This document shows, in pieces, positions 8,768 to 17,212 of a DNA stretch of 64,000 bases (within the stretch, counting starts at the first letter, position 1; every line of letters starts with the position of its first letter). The notes beneath the pieces are model-generated. The model made no database searches and had not been told where the DNA came from. It saw only the letters and a list, made by a program, of their open reading frames with translations. The DNA lies in the NCBI RefSeq assembly GCF_020400585.1, contig NZ_JAINVF010000009.1:186001-250000 (forward strand). Reading direction: 5' to 3'. The DNA is from Streptomyces sp. NK08204. GTDB taxonomy: Bacteria > Actinomycetota > Actinomycetes > Streptomycetales > Streptomycetaceae. Made by a program: the position numbers and the translations under genes.

Positions 8768-9849
8768 GACTCACGTGCCGTTCCGTCGGTGACGTACGGA
8801 GGCGTGGACCGGTCGTCCCAGCTGTCGACCATGTACCGGCCGGACTCGTGGTGGAACCAGTAGACGGAGCTGAACCAGTTCCGCATATTGCCGACACAGG
8901 CGCGTACGGCGGCGCTCAGCTCTTTGCCGTTCGGGGTCCCGTCGGCAAGTGTGTCGGCGAATCGAAGGGCTTCCTGCTCAGCTCCGAGGAATTCTTCGAT
9001 ACATTGCTCGATGCGTCGCCGCATTTCGTCGACAGCTTCTACGAGGGTCAATTTCTCATGGGTGATGAGACTGATTCCGAGATTATGGACCTCGTCGCCC
9101 GCGATTTCCTTCGGCAGCGAGCACAGATCGTTGTACCAGGCGGCGAATTCCTGGCTGAGCAGCGCTGCCCGCCGATACGCGGGGTTTTTCCTCACGGCGT
9201 CGGGCAGTTCGGTTCCGGCGCTCGGTTCGAGCAGGTCCGTCCATATCCGGTGTGCGAAGGTGAGGCGCCTGAGCGCGAGGTACTCCTCGACCCCGGGTAT
9301 GCGTCCCGCGGTGCGGTTGTGGAACTCACGGTCGTAGGCCTCGATGACCGCGTGGAAGTGCCGTGCGAACCGCTGGTTCCAGGCGGGCGAAAGGAACGAG
9401 AACAGCCGCAGCACACTGTCGGCGAAGCCCGCCACCAGCGGGTCCGGGTGGTGCAGGTGGTGCCGGGGCGCGTCGAGGGCGGCGTGCAGGCGATGCCGCA
9501 GCCGCCGCCAGTCACCGGCCCGGCCGTGCACGATGTCACGGTCGTGGCGGTCGTCCCAGACGAAGAACCATGCGCTGTAGTCGGCTATGGCCTGCAGGAC
9601 CTCGTCGGGGGCGCCGGTGTAGCAGCCCGCCATGAGGTCGGTGTAGCACAGACGATCGGCGTGTTCGTGCACCTTGTCCGCGGGCATGAACCGCTTTTCC
9701 AGCAGCCACAGCCGGGTCTTGTCCTGCAGTTGCGGCCAATACGGATGCAGTTGCCGCAGAAAGGACGACTCGATCACCGGGAGTGCCAGTGAGGGCGGGA
9801 CTACGACCGCCTTCGGCCCCGCTGTGGTGCTGTGTGGGAAAGCTTGCAC
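8764..9849 (-). CDS. Epi-isozizaene synthase (class I sesquiterpene cyclase)
   Basis: Cyclises farnesyl diphosphate to the tricyclic sesquiterpene epi-isozizaene, the precursor of the antibiotic albaflavenone. From the GTG at 9849 the protein has 361 residues, the length I recall for the S. coelicolor enzyme. The Asp-rich metal motif DDRHD is at 99-103 and the NSE motif NDLCSLPKE at 240-248. The C-terminal GRY motif is present in ESGRYMVDSW. The GTG is preferred over the upstream TTG at 9855 because GAGAGGGG lies six bases before it. No discrete promoter could be assigned in the 239 bases upstream. Confidence 0.93.
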   Translation of the reverse strand: MQAFPHSTTAGPKAVVVPPSLALPVIESSFLRQLHPYWPQLQDKTRLWLLEKRFMPADKVHEHADRLCYTDLMAGCYTGAPDEVLQAIADYSAWFFVWDDRHDRDIVHGRAGDWRRLRHRLHAALDAPRHHLHHPDPLVAGFADSVLRLFSFLSPAWNQRFARHFHAVIEAYDREFHNRTAGRIPGVEEYLALRRLTFAHRIWTDLLEPSAGTELPDAVRKNPAYRRAALLSQEFAAWYNDLCSLPKEIAGDEVHNLGISLITHEKLTLVEAVDEMRRRIEQCIEEFLGAEQEALRFADTLADGTPNGKELSAAVRACVGNMRNWFSSVYWFHHESGRYMVDSWDDRSTPPYVTDGTARES

Positions 9850-10035
9850 GACCAACCCCTCTCAGCCGTCAGGAGACGTACGCTCCTCGCGCTGTGCCGG
9901 GCGTGCGCCGTTGCGCATCCCCGCACTTCCCATTCAGCACCACAATCGACGTCCGGGGGAACGGATTTGCTTCACTCACTGCTCAAGGTGCCGGGAATGC
10001 GCCCTTGCGTGACTGATGGAGGATCACTGCACGAA

Positions 10036-10070
10036 GGCGCCCGGCCGGGGAGAGATCCCGGCCGGGCGCC
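10036..10070 (-). terminator. Strong hairpin terminator after def
   Basis: A perfect 14-bp GC-only stem (10036-10049 with 10057-10070) with a 7-base loop lies 19 bases downstream of the def stop on the minus strand. It separates def from the terpene operon promoter region. Confidence 0.7.
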
Positions 10071-10088
10071 CCAACATCCCTGTTCCGT

Positions 10089-10739
10089 CTAGTCGTTGGC
10101 GACCACGGGGTAGCGCGGCTCGTTCTCGGCCATCTGCCGCAGCGCGTCCTTGCGGTCCCGCTTGGACAGGCGGTCGATGTACAGGTAGCCGTACAGATGG
10201 TCGGTCTCGTGCTGCAGACACCGTGCGAAGTAGCCGGTACCACGGACCTTGATCGGGTTGCCCTTCTCGTCCTGGCCGGTGACCTCGGCGTAGTCGGGGC
10301 GCGCGAGCGGCGCGTAGGCCGTGGGTACGGACAGGCAGCCCTCGTTGCTGTCGTCCAGGCGGCGCTTGTCGGCGGGCAGGTCGACCAGCTTGGGGTTGCA
10401 GACCACGCCGACGTGCCGCCTGCCCTCGTCGTCCTGGCAGTCGTAGACGAAGACCTTCAGGTCGACACCGATCTGGTTGGCGGCCAGGCCCACGCCCTCG
10501 GCGGTGCGCTGGCTGGCGAACATGTCGGCGACCAGCTGCTCCAGCTCGGCGCCGAACTCGGTGACGTCCTTGCACTCCTTGTGCAGGACCGGGTTGCCGA
10601 CGACCGTGATCGGCCGCGAGGTGCCGCGTTCGCGCCAGGCCTGCTCGCGCTCCTCGCAGTCCTCCGTGTCGACGACGTAGCCCTCGTCGTCCACGGGGAG
10701 CACGCCCGCGTGCTGCTGATCGGTGTCCTGCTGCGCCAT
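10089..10739 (-). CDS. def: Peptide deformylase
   Basis: Removes the formyl group from the N-terminal methionine of nascent proteins. The 216-residue product has all three family motifs: GVGLAANQIG (GxGxAAxQ), EGCLSVP with the metal-ligand cysteine, and HETDHLYG (HExxH type). An N-terminal acidic extension of about 45 residues precedes the catalytic domain, longer than in E. coli and usual for Streptomyces copies. The ATG at 10739 (MAQQDTD) is chosen; the frame stays open upstream but without a plausible start. A 12-base direct repeat (AAAACAGGGGTG, twice) lies in the region just upstream. Confidence 0.93.
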   Translation of the reverse strand: MAQQDTDQQHAGVLPVDDEGYVVDTEDCEEREQAWRERGTSRPITVVGNPVLHKECKDVTEFGAELEQLVADMFASQRTAEGVGLAANQIGVDLKVFVYDCQDDEGRRHVGVVCNPKLVDLPADKRRLDDSNEGCLSVPTAYAPLARPDYAEVTGQDEKGNPIKVRGTGYFARCLQHETDHLYGYLYIDRLSKRDRKDALRQMAENEPRYPVVAND

Positions 10740-10833
10740 GACCGACGTACGCCTTCCTCGGAAAACAGGGGTGAAAACAGGGGTGAAGTCGAAACAGTGG
10801 GTAGAAGTTGCTGATACAGGGTACGGCGATCCC

Positions 10834-11814
10834 TCAGCAGACCTCTTCCAAGTCCCTCCAGTCCCGGGAGTCGGGACTGTCCGCGACCCAGCCGTCCAGC
10901 AGTCCACGCACCAGCGAGGCCGGCGCGGCCACCCCGCACTCGCGCTCCGGCAGCCACAGCTGTCCGTCGGTGCGGTGGCCGAGCGGTCCCGGGTGGCCCG
11001 GCTCGCTGTGGTCGTGGGGATCGAGATGCACGCCGTCGCCCTCGTCGGCCGGCATCCGCGACTCCGAGCACATCCGGCACAGCAGCCGCACCGAGGAGGA
11101 CCAGTCCTCCGCCGCGAACCCGGCGTCGGCCGCCAGCTGCTCCAGGGCGTCCCGGTCGGCCTCGGTGGCCGCCTCCAGCAGGACCACCCAGGTCGGCACC
11201 GGCGAGGGCGCCCACAGCTCGATCTCGTCGAAGACGGGGTAGGCGTGCCCGGCGGACGTGGTGCGCTCGCCGTGCGGGACGCCGTCGTGCAGCACGACCT
11301 CGCCCCAGCGCCGACCGGAGGAGGGCAGTGGAATCGAGAGCACCTCGATCCGTGCCGGATCCAGTCTGCGGCCCCACACGACTTCGGCCTCGCCCTCGGG
11401 GGACAGCCGTACGGCAGCGCTGCCCAGCTCCATGCCGAGCGGCTCCCCGGCCGCGGTGGCCCCGCCCGGCACCTTCAGCCCGTACGCCTGCCAGGCGCGG
11501 CGGGCCAGCGGCCAGTCCTGCAGGGCGGTGGCCGCGATGCCGACGTTCCACCAGTCGGGCGCTCCGGACTCACGCTCCAGCAGGGCCACCGCGCGCAGTC
11601 CGGCGGCGCGGGCCTGCTCCCAGTCGTGCCGGAACTTGTGCAGCAGGGCCAGGTTGAACCAGGACTCCGCCAGCCAGGGTTCCAGGTCGGCAGCGCGTGT
11701 CAGCAGTTCGCCCGCGTCCTCGTACCGGCCGTCGCCGATGAGCGTGAACGCGCGGTCCGTGGCCTGCCGCCAGGAGGCGGAGGGCCGGTGCCGTCCCTTG
11801 CCGAAGATCCTCAC
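10834..11814 (-). CDS. Tetratricopeptide-repeat protein of unknown function
   Basis: A 326-residue cytoplasmic protein. The N-terminal third holds TPR-like helical repeats (YEDAGELLTRAADLEP, SWFNLALLHKF, WWNVGIAATAL). The C-terminal part is a conserved actinobacterial region with a possible metal site (CRMCSESRMP followed by a His-rich HLDPHDHSEPGHPG stretch) and ends in DWRDLEEVC. The GTG at 11814 is preferred because homologues I recall begin at VRIFGK and a GGCGGGAA site precedes it. The frame is open to an ATG at 11922. Lies between def and the sigR locus on the same strand. Function is not recognised. Confidence 0.72.
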   Translation of the reverse strand: MRIFGKGRHRPSASWRQATDRAFTLIGDGRYEDAGELLTRAADLEPWLAESWFNLALLHKFRHDWEQARAAGLRAVALLERESGAPDWWNVGIAATALQDWPLARRAWQAYGLKVPGGATAAGEPLGMELGSAAVRLSPEGEAEVVWGRRLDPARIEVLSIPLPSSGRRWGEVVLHDGVPHGERTTSAGHAYPVFDEIELWAPSPVPTWVVLLEAATEADRDALEQLAADAGFAAEDWSSSVRLLCRMCSESRMPADEGDGVHLDPHDHSEPGHPGPLGHRTDGQLWLPERECGVAAPASLVRGLLDGWVADSPDSRDWRDLEEVC

Positions 11815-11925
11815 GATTCCCGCCTGCCAGTTCCAGATCCGCACAGTGGGCTGGCTTGTGCCCCCGGACACCCTCTCCCTCGCATCCAACCATGTACGGC
11901 GGGAGAGTCGCTCATTACCCATGGG

Positions 11926-12296
11926 TTACCCAGCCGCGGCCAGGGTCAGACGGTCCCGGGCGAGAACCTGGGCGAGCGCCTCCACGGCCTCCGGCGCGTA
12001 CTCCTCCGCCGTCCCGGGCCGCAGTTCCTCCAGCGCGCGCAACACTCCGTCGGGTCCGCGGTCCCGGGCCGTTTCTCAACCGCGGCGGCGGACGGGACCG
12101 CCAGCGACGCGCCGGCGAGCGGTACGGGGGAGAAATGCCGCCGAAGCGGCGCCGTTCGACGTGCTCGGGTTTCCGGCAGGGGCAGGCACGGGCAGTGCGC
12201 AGAGCACGGCCGGCAGGGCGACGCAGGCCACACAGGGGCCTATGAGCCGAGGTTCAGCGCGTTCGGGTGACGCAACGACCCACGAGCCGTGGCGGC
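11926..12296 (-). pseudogene. Possible decayed secreted-protein gene between rsrA and the TPR gene
   Basis: This interval has no intact gene of convincing quality. On the minus strand one frame reads a hydrophobic, signal-peptide-like stretch (VALPAVLCALPVPAPA, about 12170-12225), then stops near 12080. The same frame then gives a plausible protein tail of about 45 residues ending at the TAA at 11926-11928 (LEELRPGTAEEYAPEAVEAL and onward). The segment between reads better in another frame. This pattern fits a short gene broken by two small indels, or sequence error. No start codon with a ribosome site was found. Homology search of the tail against other Streptomyces would settle it. Confidence 0.3.
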
Positions 12297-12599
12297 TCAG
12301 TTCTCCTGCGGCGTCGCGGTCACGTCGTGATCGGGGACGGCCTGCCCGGAGCGGATCAGGTCGATCCGCCCCATGACCTTGGCACGCAGGTCGGAGGGCA
12401 CGTCGTCATGCCCGCAGCACCGCTTGACCAGCTTCTTCACGGCCTGCTCCAGGCCGTACTTCTCCAGGCACGGCGAGCATTCCTCGAAGTGGTGCTCGAA
12501 CTTGGTGCAGTCGGAGTCCGGCATCTCGTGGTCAAGGAACTCGTAGAGATGGTCGAGGACCTCACTGCAGTCAGTCTCGTGCGGCTCTCCGCAGCTCAT
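12297..12599 (-). CDS. rsrA: Anti-sigma factor RsrA (zinc-binding, redox-sensing)
   Basis: A 100-residue ZAS-family anti-sigma factor that binds and inhibits SigR under reducing conditions. It lets go when its cysteines form a disulfide and zinc is lost. The zinc motif H-x3-C-x2-C is visible as HHFEECSPC, with further cysteines near the N-terminus (C3, C11) and in KRCCGHD. The length equals known RsrA proteins closely. Its ATG overlaps the sigR stop by four bases, giving coupled synthesis of sigma and anti-sigma factor. Confidence 0.96.
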   Translation of the reverse strand: MSCGEPHETDCSEVLDHLYEFLDHEMPDSDCTKFEHHFEECSPCLEKYGLEQAVKKLVKRCCGHDDVPSDLRAKVMGRIDLIRSGQAVPDHDVTATPQEN

Positions 12600-13303
12600 G
12601 AGCCCGAGCCTTTCGCTTCGTTCGACTCTCCGGCGCCCGCCGGGACCAGCCCACGCTCACGGGCGTAGTCCTCCAGCATTCCGCGCAGCTGACGTCGGCC
12701 CCGGTGCAGCCGGGACATCACCGTACCGATGGGTGTCCCCATGATGTCCGCGATCTCCTTGTACGCAAAGCCCTCCACGTCCGCGAGATACACGGCGATG
12801 CGGAACTCCTCGGGAATCGCCTGCAGCGCTTCCTTCACGTCCGAGTCGGGCAGATGGTCCAGCGCCTGCGACTCGGCGGAGCGCAGACCGGTCGACATGT
12901 GCGACTCGGCGCGGGCCAGCTGCCAGTCCTCGATCTCCTCGGCGGCGCTGCGCTGGGGCTCACGCTGCTTCTTGCGGTACGAGTTGATGAAGGTGTTGGT
13001 GAGGATCCGGTACAGCCACGCCTTGAGGTTGGTGCCCTCGCGGAACTGGTGGAAGGACGCGTACGCCTTGGCGTAGGTCTCCTGCACCAGGTCCTCGGCG
13101 TCGGCCGGGTTGCGCGTCATGCGCAGCGCGGCCGAGTACATCTGGTCGAGGAATTCGAGCGCGTCCCGTTCGAAGCGCGCACTGCGCTCACCGGCCGACT
13201 CGGAGTTCGTCCCCGCGTCCGTCTCGGCGCTCGTGCCCTGACCCTCGGGCAGCTCCGCCTGGCCGTTGTCGGTCCCTGCGTCGGTCCCAGTGACCTGACC
13301 CAC
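12596..13303 (-). CDS. sigR: RNA polymerase sigma factor SigR (thiol-oxidative stress ECF sigma), short form
   Basis: A group IV sigma factor that directs the disulfide-stress regulon (thioredoxins, mycothiol enzymes, its own operon). The 235-residue short form starts at GTG 13303 (VGQVTGTDAG). Region 2 (FLDQMYSAALRMTRNPADAEDLVQ) and region 4 (EEFRIAVYLADVEGFAYKEI and the helix-turn-helix that follows) are clear. The in-frame ATG at 13468 gives a form exactly 55 residues longer, the same extension known for the unstable sigma-R' isoform of S. coelicolor. A sigma-R-type promoter lies at 13574-13599. Operon with rsrA. Confidence 0.96.
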   Translation of the reverse strand: MGQVTGTDAGTDNGQAELPEGQGTSAETDAGTNSESAGERSARFERDALEFLDQMYSAALRMTRNPADAEDLVQETYAKAYASFHQFREGTNLKAWLYRILTNTFINSYRKKQREPQRSAAEEIEDWQLARAESHMSTGLRSAESQALDHLPDSDVKEALQAIPEEFRIAVYLADVEGFAYKEIADIMGTPIGTVMSRLHRGRRQLRGMLEDYARERGLVPAGAGESNEAKGSGS

Positions 13304-13468
13304 CTCCTCAAGATCCCGGGCGGGACCGAAACCGGTCCCATTCGTTTCGGAGGATAGAACACGACCCGTGCCTGCCGCCGCTCGAATAGGAGCGGTCTTG
13401 GCCGCGTGCAGCACCGTCCAGTCCAGGTCAGTACGGCTGCTGCGGCTCGGGCAGATGGTCGAACCCAT
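13304..13468 (-). CDS. sigR: N-terminal 55-codon extension encoding sigma-R' (alternative start of sigR)
   Basis: ATG at 13468 is in frame with sigR and adds exactly 55 codons before the GTG at 13303. A GGAGAGGAAG purine stretch precedes it. In S. coelicolor transcripts from the SigR-dependent promoter make a longer, ClpP-degraded isoform with a 55-residue extension that terminates the stress response. The equal length and the promoter upstream make conservation of that feedback loop likely. Listed separately because it is an extension of the same gene, not a second protein. Confidence 0.75.
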
Positions 13469-13573
13469 GCGGCGGACTTCCTCTCCTAAGACACCCACGA
13501 CGCCTGTGACGCCCAGGGCACCTACGACACCCACGGCATCGGTGCTGAGGCCTCAGCACTTCTTGTCCGCCAC

Positions 13574-13599
13574 AACAGCGCTCCCGCGCAGGGCATTCC
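13574..13599 (-). promoter_or_regulatory. Sigma-R-dependent promoter (sigRp2-like)
   Basis: On the minus strand GGAAT (13599-13595) is followed after exactly 18 bases by GTT (13576-13574), a full match to the SigR consensus GGAAT-N18-GTT. A start about 7-10 bases downstream would give a leader of roughly 100 nt before the ATG of sigma-R' at 13468. It would also support positive autoregulation of sigR-rsrA. Confidence 0.85.
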
Positions 13600-13606
13600 C
13601 AGGCGT

Positions 13607-14236
13607 TCAGCCCAGTGACGTGACCCACGTGACGACGCCCTCGGTGATCGTCTCCAGTGCCTCCTCCTGGGTGATCCCCGCGCGCCTGGGCACGGCGAAA
13701 CCGTGATCGCCGCAGGGCACATCGACCAGCTCGAAGTCGCCCTCGGGGAACTCCGCCGGTTTCCCGAAGGGGTCGTTGCCGCCCTGGACGACGAGCGTGG
13801 GCACCCCGGCGCCGAGCAGTTCGTCCGCGCGCGACTTCTCCGGCTTGCCCGGCGGGTGCAGCGGGAAGCTGAGCGCGAGCACGGCGTGCGCGCCCAGCTC
13901 GGTGGCGGTCCGGCAGGCGACCCGGGCGCCCGCGCTGCGGCCGCCGGAGATCACCGGCAGCCCCGGCTCGGCCAGCTCGGGCCAGATCCCGCGCCAGCCT
14001 GTGTCCAGCGTCCTCGGCGCGGGCGCGACCTTCTTGCCCGCGACGCGCCAGGGCTGCTCGACGAGGGCGACGGTGACGCCGTGGGCGGGGAGCGTGTCCG
14101 CGAGTGCCCGCAGGTCCCGCGCCTCGATGCCGCCGCCGGCGCCATGGCCGAGGGCGAGCACCAGCCGGGCCTTCCTCGCTCTGTGCCAGGTGATGCGGGC
14201 GTCCCCGGCCTCCGTACCGACCGTCTGCGTAGTCAC
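13607..14236 (-). CDS. Alpha/beta hydrolase, KANL3/Tex30-like family
   Basis: A 209-residue cytoplasmic alpha/beta hydrolase. The oxyanion region LALGHGAGGG is at about residues 28-37, the nucleophile elbow GGRSAGAR at about 98-105 (Ser), an acid candidate in VVQGGNDPFG, and a terminal His in PCGDHGFAVPR. The family is annotated as dienelactone-hydrolase-like or KANL3/Tex30; its substrate is unknown. The GTG start at 14236 sits one base from the stop of the SRAP gene on the same strand, so the two are likely co-transcribed. Its stop is 8 bases from the sigR promoter. Confidence 0.82.
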   Translation of the reverse strand: MTTQTVGTEAGDARITWHRARKARLVLALGHGAGGGIEARDLRALADTLPAHGVTVALVEQPWRVAGKKVAPAPRTLDTGWRGIWPELAEPGLPVISGGRSAGARVACRTATELGAHAVLALSFPLHPPGKPEKSRADELLGAGVPTLVVQGGNDPFGKPAEFPEGDFELVDVPCGDHGFAVPRRAGITQEEALETITEGVVTWVTSLG

Positions 14237-14237
14237 G

Positions 14238-15053
14238 TCAGAAGAGTGTGCCCTCTTCCGGTGCCGCCAGCTCCTTGAGCAGCTCCGGGCCGTTGTTGCG
14301 GACGTTGCTGACGGCGGTGGGGACCGGGTAGGCGCGCATCAGGCCGGGCGGCGGCGGGGCGAGCAGTGCGCGCAGGTCGTCGGGGTCGGTGCGGGCGGGG
14401 TCCAGCCAGGCGTCCCAGCGGTCCGGGGTGAGCATGAGCGGCATCCGGGGGTGGATCTCGGCGAGGCTGTACGGTCCCCCGGCGGGGGCGACGGCCAGCG
14501 GGGTCGTCTCCGCCTCGGTGGTGAGCACCGAGCAGGTCACCCACCAGGCCTGCGGGTGGTCGTCGGGCAGGGTCCGGTCGCGCCAGAACTCGTACAGGCC
14601 GGCCATCGCGAACACCGAGCCGTCCGCGGGCAGCACGAAGTACGGCTGCTTGCGGGGCCGCTTCTTCTTGCCCTCGGCCTCCAGCTCCCGCTCCTGCTTG
14701 CCGGTGACCCACTCGTAGTAGCCGTCGGCGGGCAGGATGCAGCGGCGGGCGGCGAAGGCGCGGCGGTAGGCGGGCTTCTCGTGCACGGTCTCGACGCGCG
14801 CGTTGATCATCCGCGCGCCGCTCTCGGGCGACTTGGCCCAGGACGGGACCAGGCCCCACCTCAGCTTGCGCAACTGGCGAACCGGACGCGGATCCTCCGC
14901 GTCTTTCAACGGACGGTCCAGGACGGCGTAGACCTCCTTGGTCGGCGCCACGTTGTAGTCCGGCTCCAGGGTCTCCTGGGGCTCCCACTTCTCGACCTCG
15001 AAGATTCCGGCGAGATCGTCGGGCCTACGACTGGATGCATACCGTCCGCACAT
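14238..15053 (-). CDS. SRAP-domain protein (abasic-site DNA-protein crosslinker, YedK/HMCES family)
   Basis: A 271-residue SOS response-associated peptidase domain protein. It begins MCGRYA, and Cys2 is the residue that forms a thiazolidine crosslink with abasic sites after methionine removal. Other conserved parts visible are YNVAPT, RWGLVPSWAK, INARVET, RRCILPADGYYEW and HPRMPLML (active-site His). The long upstream frame is discarded because cleavage must expose Cys2, which fixes the start at 15053. Divergent from the M50 gene with about 50 bases between. Likely acts in replication-fork protection. Confidence 0.92.
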   Translation of the reverse strand: MCGRYASSRRPDDLAGIFEVEKWEPQETLEPDYNVAPTKEVYAVLDRPLKDAEDPRPVRQLRKLRWGLVPSWAKSPESGARMINARVETVHEKPAYRRAFAARRCILPADGYYEWVTGKQERELEAEGKKKRPRKQPYFVLPADGSVFAMAGLYEFWRDRTLPDDHPQAWWVTCSVLTTEAETTPLAVAPAGGPYSLAEIHPRMPLMLTPDRWDAWLDPARTDPDDLRALLAPPPPGLMRAYPVPTAVSNVRNNGPELLKELAAPEEGTLF

Positions 15054-15103
15054 ACGTGCCACACTGCCAGACCGCGGACGACCAGAGGGAGCCACTCGGA
15101 CAT

Positions 15104-15826
15104 ATGCACAGCCTCGCCGCCATCGCGCTGCCCGACCTGTGGGACCGGCTCACCGGCACCCAGCCGAACCCTGACCGGTGGGTGGTGCTCGCCACCCTGG
15201 GCGCGGCCCTCGCCATGATCGTCCCGCACGGTCTGTGGCGCCTGTCGCGCAACGCCATCACCATCGCGCACGAGGGCGGCCACGGCCTGGTGGCCCTGCT
15301 GACCGGCCGCACGCTGACCGGCATACGCCTGCACTCCGACACCAGCGGCCTGACCGTGAGCCGGGGCAAGCCCTACGGCCTCGGCATGATCCTGACGGCC
15401 GCCGCGGGCTACACCACTCCCCCGCTGCTGGGCCTGGGCGGGGCCGCGCTGCTGGCCGCCGGGCACATCACCCTGCTCCTGTGGGTGGCGACCGCGCTGC
15501 TGGTGGTGATGCTGGTGATGATCAGGAACGCCTACGGGATGCTGACGGTGGTGCTGACCGGGGGCGCGTTCCTGCTGGTGTCGTGGCTGACGGGGCCGCA
15601 GGTGCAGGCGGTCTTCGCCTACGCGGTGGTGTGGTTCCTGCTGCTGGGCGGAGTGCGGCCGGCCTTCGAGCTGCAGGCCGAGCGGGCGCGGCAGGGCGCG
15701 GGCGACTCGGACGCGGACCAGCTCTCACGGCTGACGCACGTACCGGCGGGGCTGTGGCTGTTCCTGTTCCACGCGGTGTCCCTGTGTTCGTTGATCGGTG
15801 GGGGCCGCTGGCTGCTGGAAGGTTGA
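15104..15826 (+). CDS. M50B-family membrane metallopeptidase-like protein
   Basis: A 240-residue integral membrane protein with about six hydrophobic segments. The zinc motif HEGGH is in an early membrane-associated helix (IAHEGGHGLVALLTG, about residue 58), typical of the M50B peptidase-like family. ATG at 15104 follows an AGGGAG site. Such proteins are site-2-protease relatives, but no substrate is known and the second metal motif is not obvious. Stands between SRAP (divergent) and aroA (28 bases downstream). Confidence 0.82.
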   Translation: MHSLAAIALPDLWDRLTGTQPNPDRWVVLATLGAALAMIVPHGLWRLSRNAITIAHEGGHGLVALLTGRTLTGIRLHSDTSGLTVSRGKPYGLGMILTAAAGYTTPPLLGLGGAALLAAGHITLLLWVATALLVVMLVMIRNAYGMLTVVLTGGAFLLVSWLTGPQVQAVFAYAVVWFLLLGGVRPAFELQAERARQGAGDSDADQLSRLTHVPAGLWLFLFHAVSLCSLIGGGRWLLEG

Positions 15827-15854
15827 CACCGGCCCCTGCTTATAAAGTGGCCCT

Positions 15855-17195
15855 ATGGCCCCGAACACCGCCCACCCCGCCCTCTGGCCCGCCCCGCACG
15901 CGAGCGGAGCCGTCGACGCGACGGTCCACGTGCCCGGGTCCAAGTCGGTCACCAACCGCGCCCTCGTGCTCGCCGCCCTCGCCTCCGAGCCGGGCTGGCT
16001 GCGCCGCCCGCTGCGCTCCCGTGACACCCTGCTGATGGTCGGTGCGCTGCGCGCCATGGGCGTGGAGATCGAGGAGACGGTGTCGTCCAGCTCCTCCGTC
16101 GCGGGCGGCCCGGACGGTGCCGGGGAGGCCTGGCGGGTGCTGCCCACGGGGCTGCGGGGTCCGGCCACGGTCGACGTCGGCAACGCCGGCACCGTGATGC
16201 GCTTCCTGCCGCCGGTGGCCGCGCTCGCCGACGGCCCCATCCGCTTCGACGGCGACCCTCGCTCGTACGAGCGTCCGCTGCACGGCGTGATCGACGCGCT
16301 GCGCGCGCTCGGCGCCCGGATCGACGACGACGGCCGGGGCGCGCTGCCGCTGACCGTGCACGGCAGCGGGGCGCTGGAGGGCGGACCGGTGTCGATCGAC
16401 GCGTCCTCGTCGTCCCAGTTCGTGAGCGCGCTGCTGCTGTCCGGCCCGCGCTTCAACCAGGGTGTCGAGGTCCGGCACACCGGGTCGACGCTGCCGTCCA
16501 TGCCGCACATCCGGATGACCGTCGACATGCTGCGCGCGGTCGGCGCCCAGGTGGACACCCCGGAGTCGGGCGGCGAGCCGAACGTGTGGCGGGTGACGCC
16601 GGGCGCGCTGCTCGGCCGGGACCTGACGATCGAGCCGGATCTGTCCAACGCCCAGCCGTTCCTGGCGGCGGCCCTGGTCACCGGTGGCAAGGTGCTGATC
16701 CCGGACTGGCCGGCCCGTACCACCCAGCCGGGTGACCGGCTGCGGGAGATCTTCACCGAGATGGGCGGTTCCTGCGAACTCACCGAGTACGGGCTGGAGT
16801 TCACCGGTTCGGGTGCCATCCACGGCATCGACGTCGAGCTGGGTGACGTCGGCGAGCTGACCCCGGGCATCGCGGCGGTCGCCGCGCTCGCGGACTCCCC
16901 GTCCACCCTGCGGGGCGTGGCGCATCTGCGGCTGCACGAGACGGACCGGCTGGCCGCGCTCACCAAGGAGATCAACGAACTGGGCGGTGACGTCACCGAG
17001 ACCGCCGACGGCCTGCACATCCGCCCGCGCAAGCTGCACGGCGGGATCTTCCACACCTATGAGGACCACCGCATGGCGACCGCCGGTGCGATCATCGGCC
17101 TGGCGGTCGAGGGGGTGCAGATCGAGAACGTGGCGACGACCGCGAAGACACTGCCGGACTTCCCCGAGCTGTGGGCCGGGATGCTCGGGAACTGA
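15855..17195 (+). CDS. aroA: 3-phosphoshikimate 1-carboxyvinyltransferase (EPSP synthase)
   Basis: The sixth step of the shikimate pathway: transfers enolpyruvyl from PEP to shikimate 3-phosphate. The 446-residue product shows PGSKSVTNRALVLAALA near the N-terminus (phosphate and PEP contacts), the GNAGTVMRFLPP loop, a GDPRSYERP loop and the C-terminal YEDHRMATAG. Its placement next to the sigR locus is the usual actinobacterial arrangement. A -10-like TAAAGT lies six bases before the ATG, so a leaderless or very short leader transcript is possible, but no well-spaced -35 was found. rsgA follows within 18 bases. Confidence 0.95.
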   Translation: MAPNTAHPALWPAPHASGAVDATVHVPGSKSVTNRALVLAALASEPGWLRRPLRSRDTLLMVGALRAMGVEIEETVSSSSSVAGGPDGAGEAWRVLPTGLRGPATVDVGNAGTVMRFLPPVAALADGPIRFDGDPRSYERPLHGVIDALRALGARIDDDGRGALPLTVHGSGALEGGPVSIDASSSSQFVSALLLSGPRFNQGVEVRHTGSTLPSMPHIRMTVDMLRAVGAQVDTPESGGEPNVWRVTPGALLGRDLTIEPDLSNAQPFLAAALVTGGKVLIPDWPARTTQPGDRLREIFTEMGGSCELTEYGLEFTGSGAIHGIDVELGDVGELTPGIAAVAALADSPSTLRGVAHLRLHETDRLAALTKEINELGGDVTETADGLHIRPRKLHGGIFHTYEDHRMATAGAIIGLAVEGVQIENVATTAKTLPDFPELWAGMLGN

Positions 17196-17212
17196 CGGGC
17201 GGGACCGGAACC

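Noticed and set aside
15824..15855. A canonical -35/-10 promoter before aroA
   Set aside because: TTGACA and TATAAA are present, but the spacer is only 12 bases (14 to TAAAGT), too short for a housekeeping promoter.
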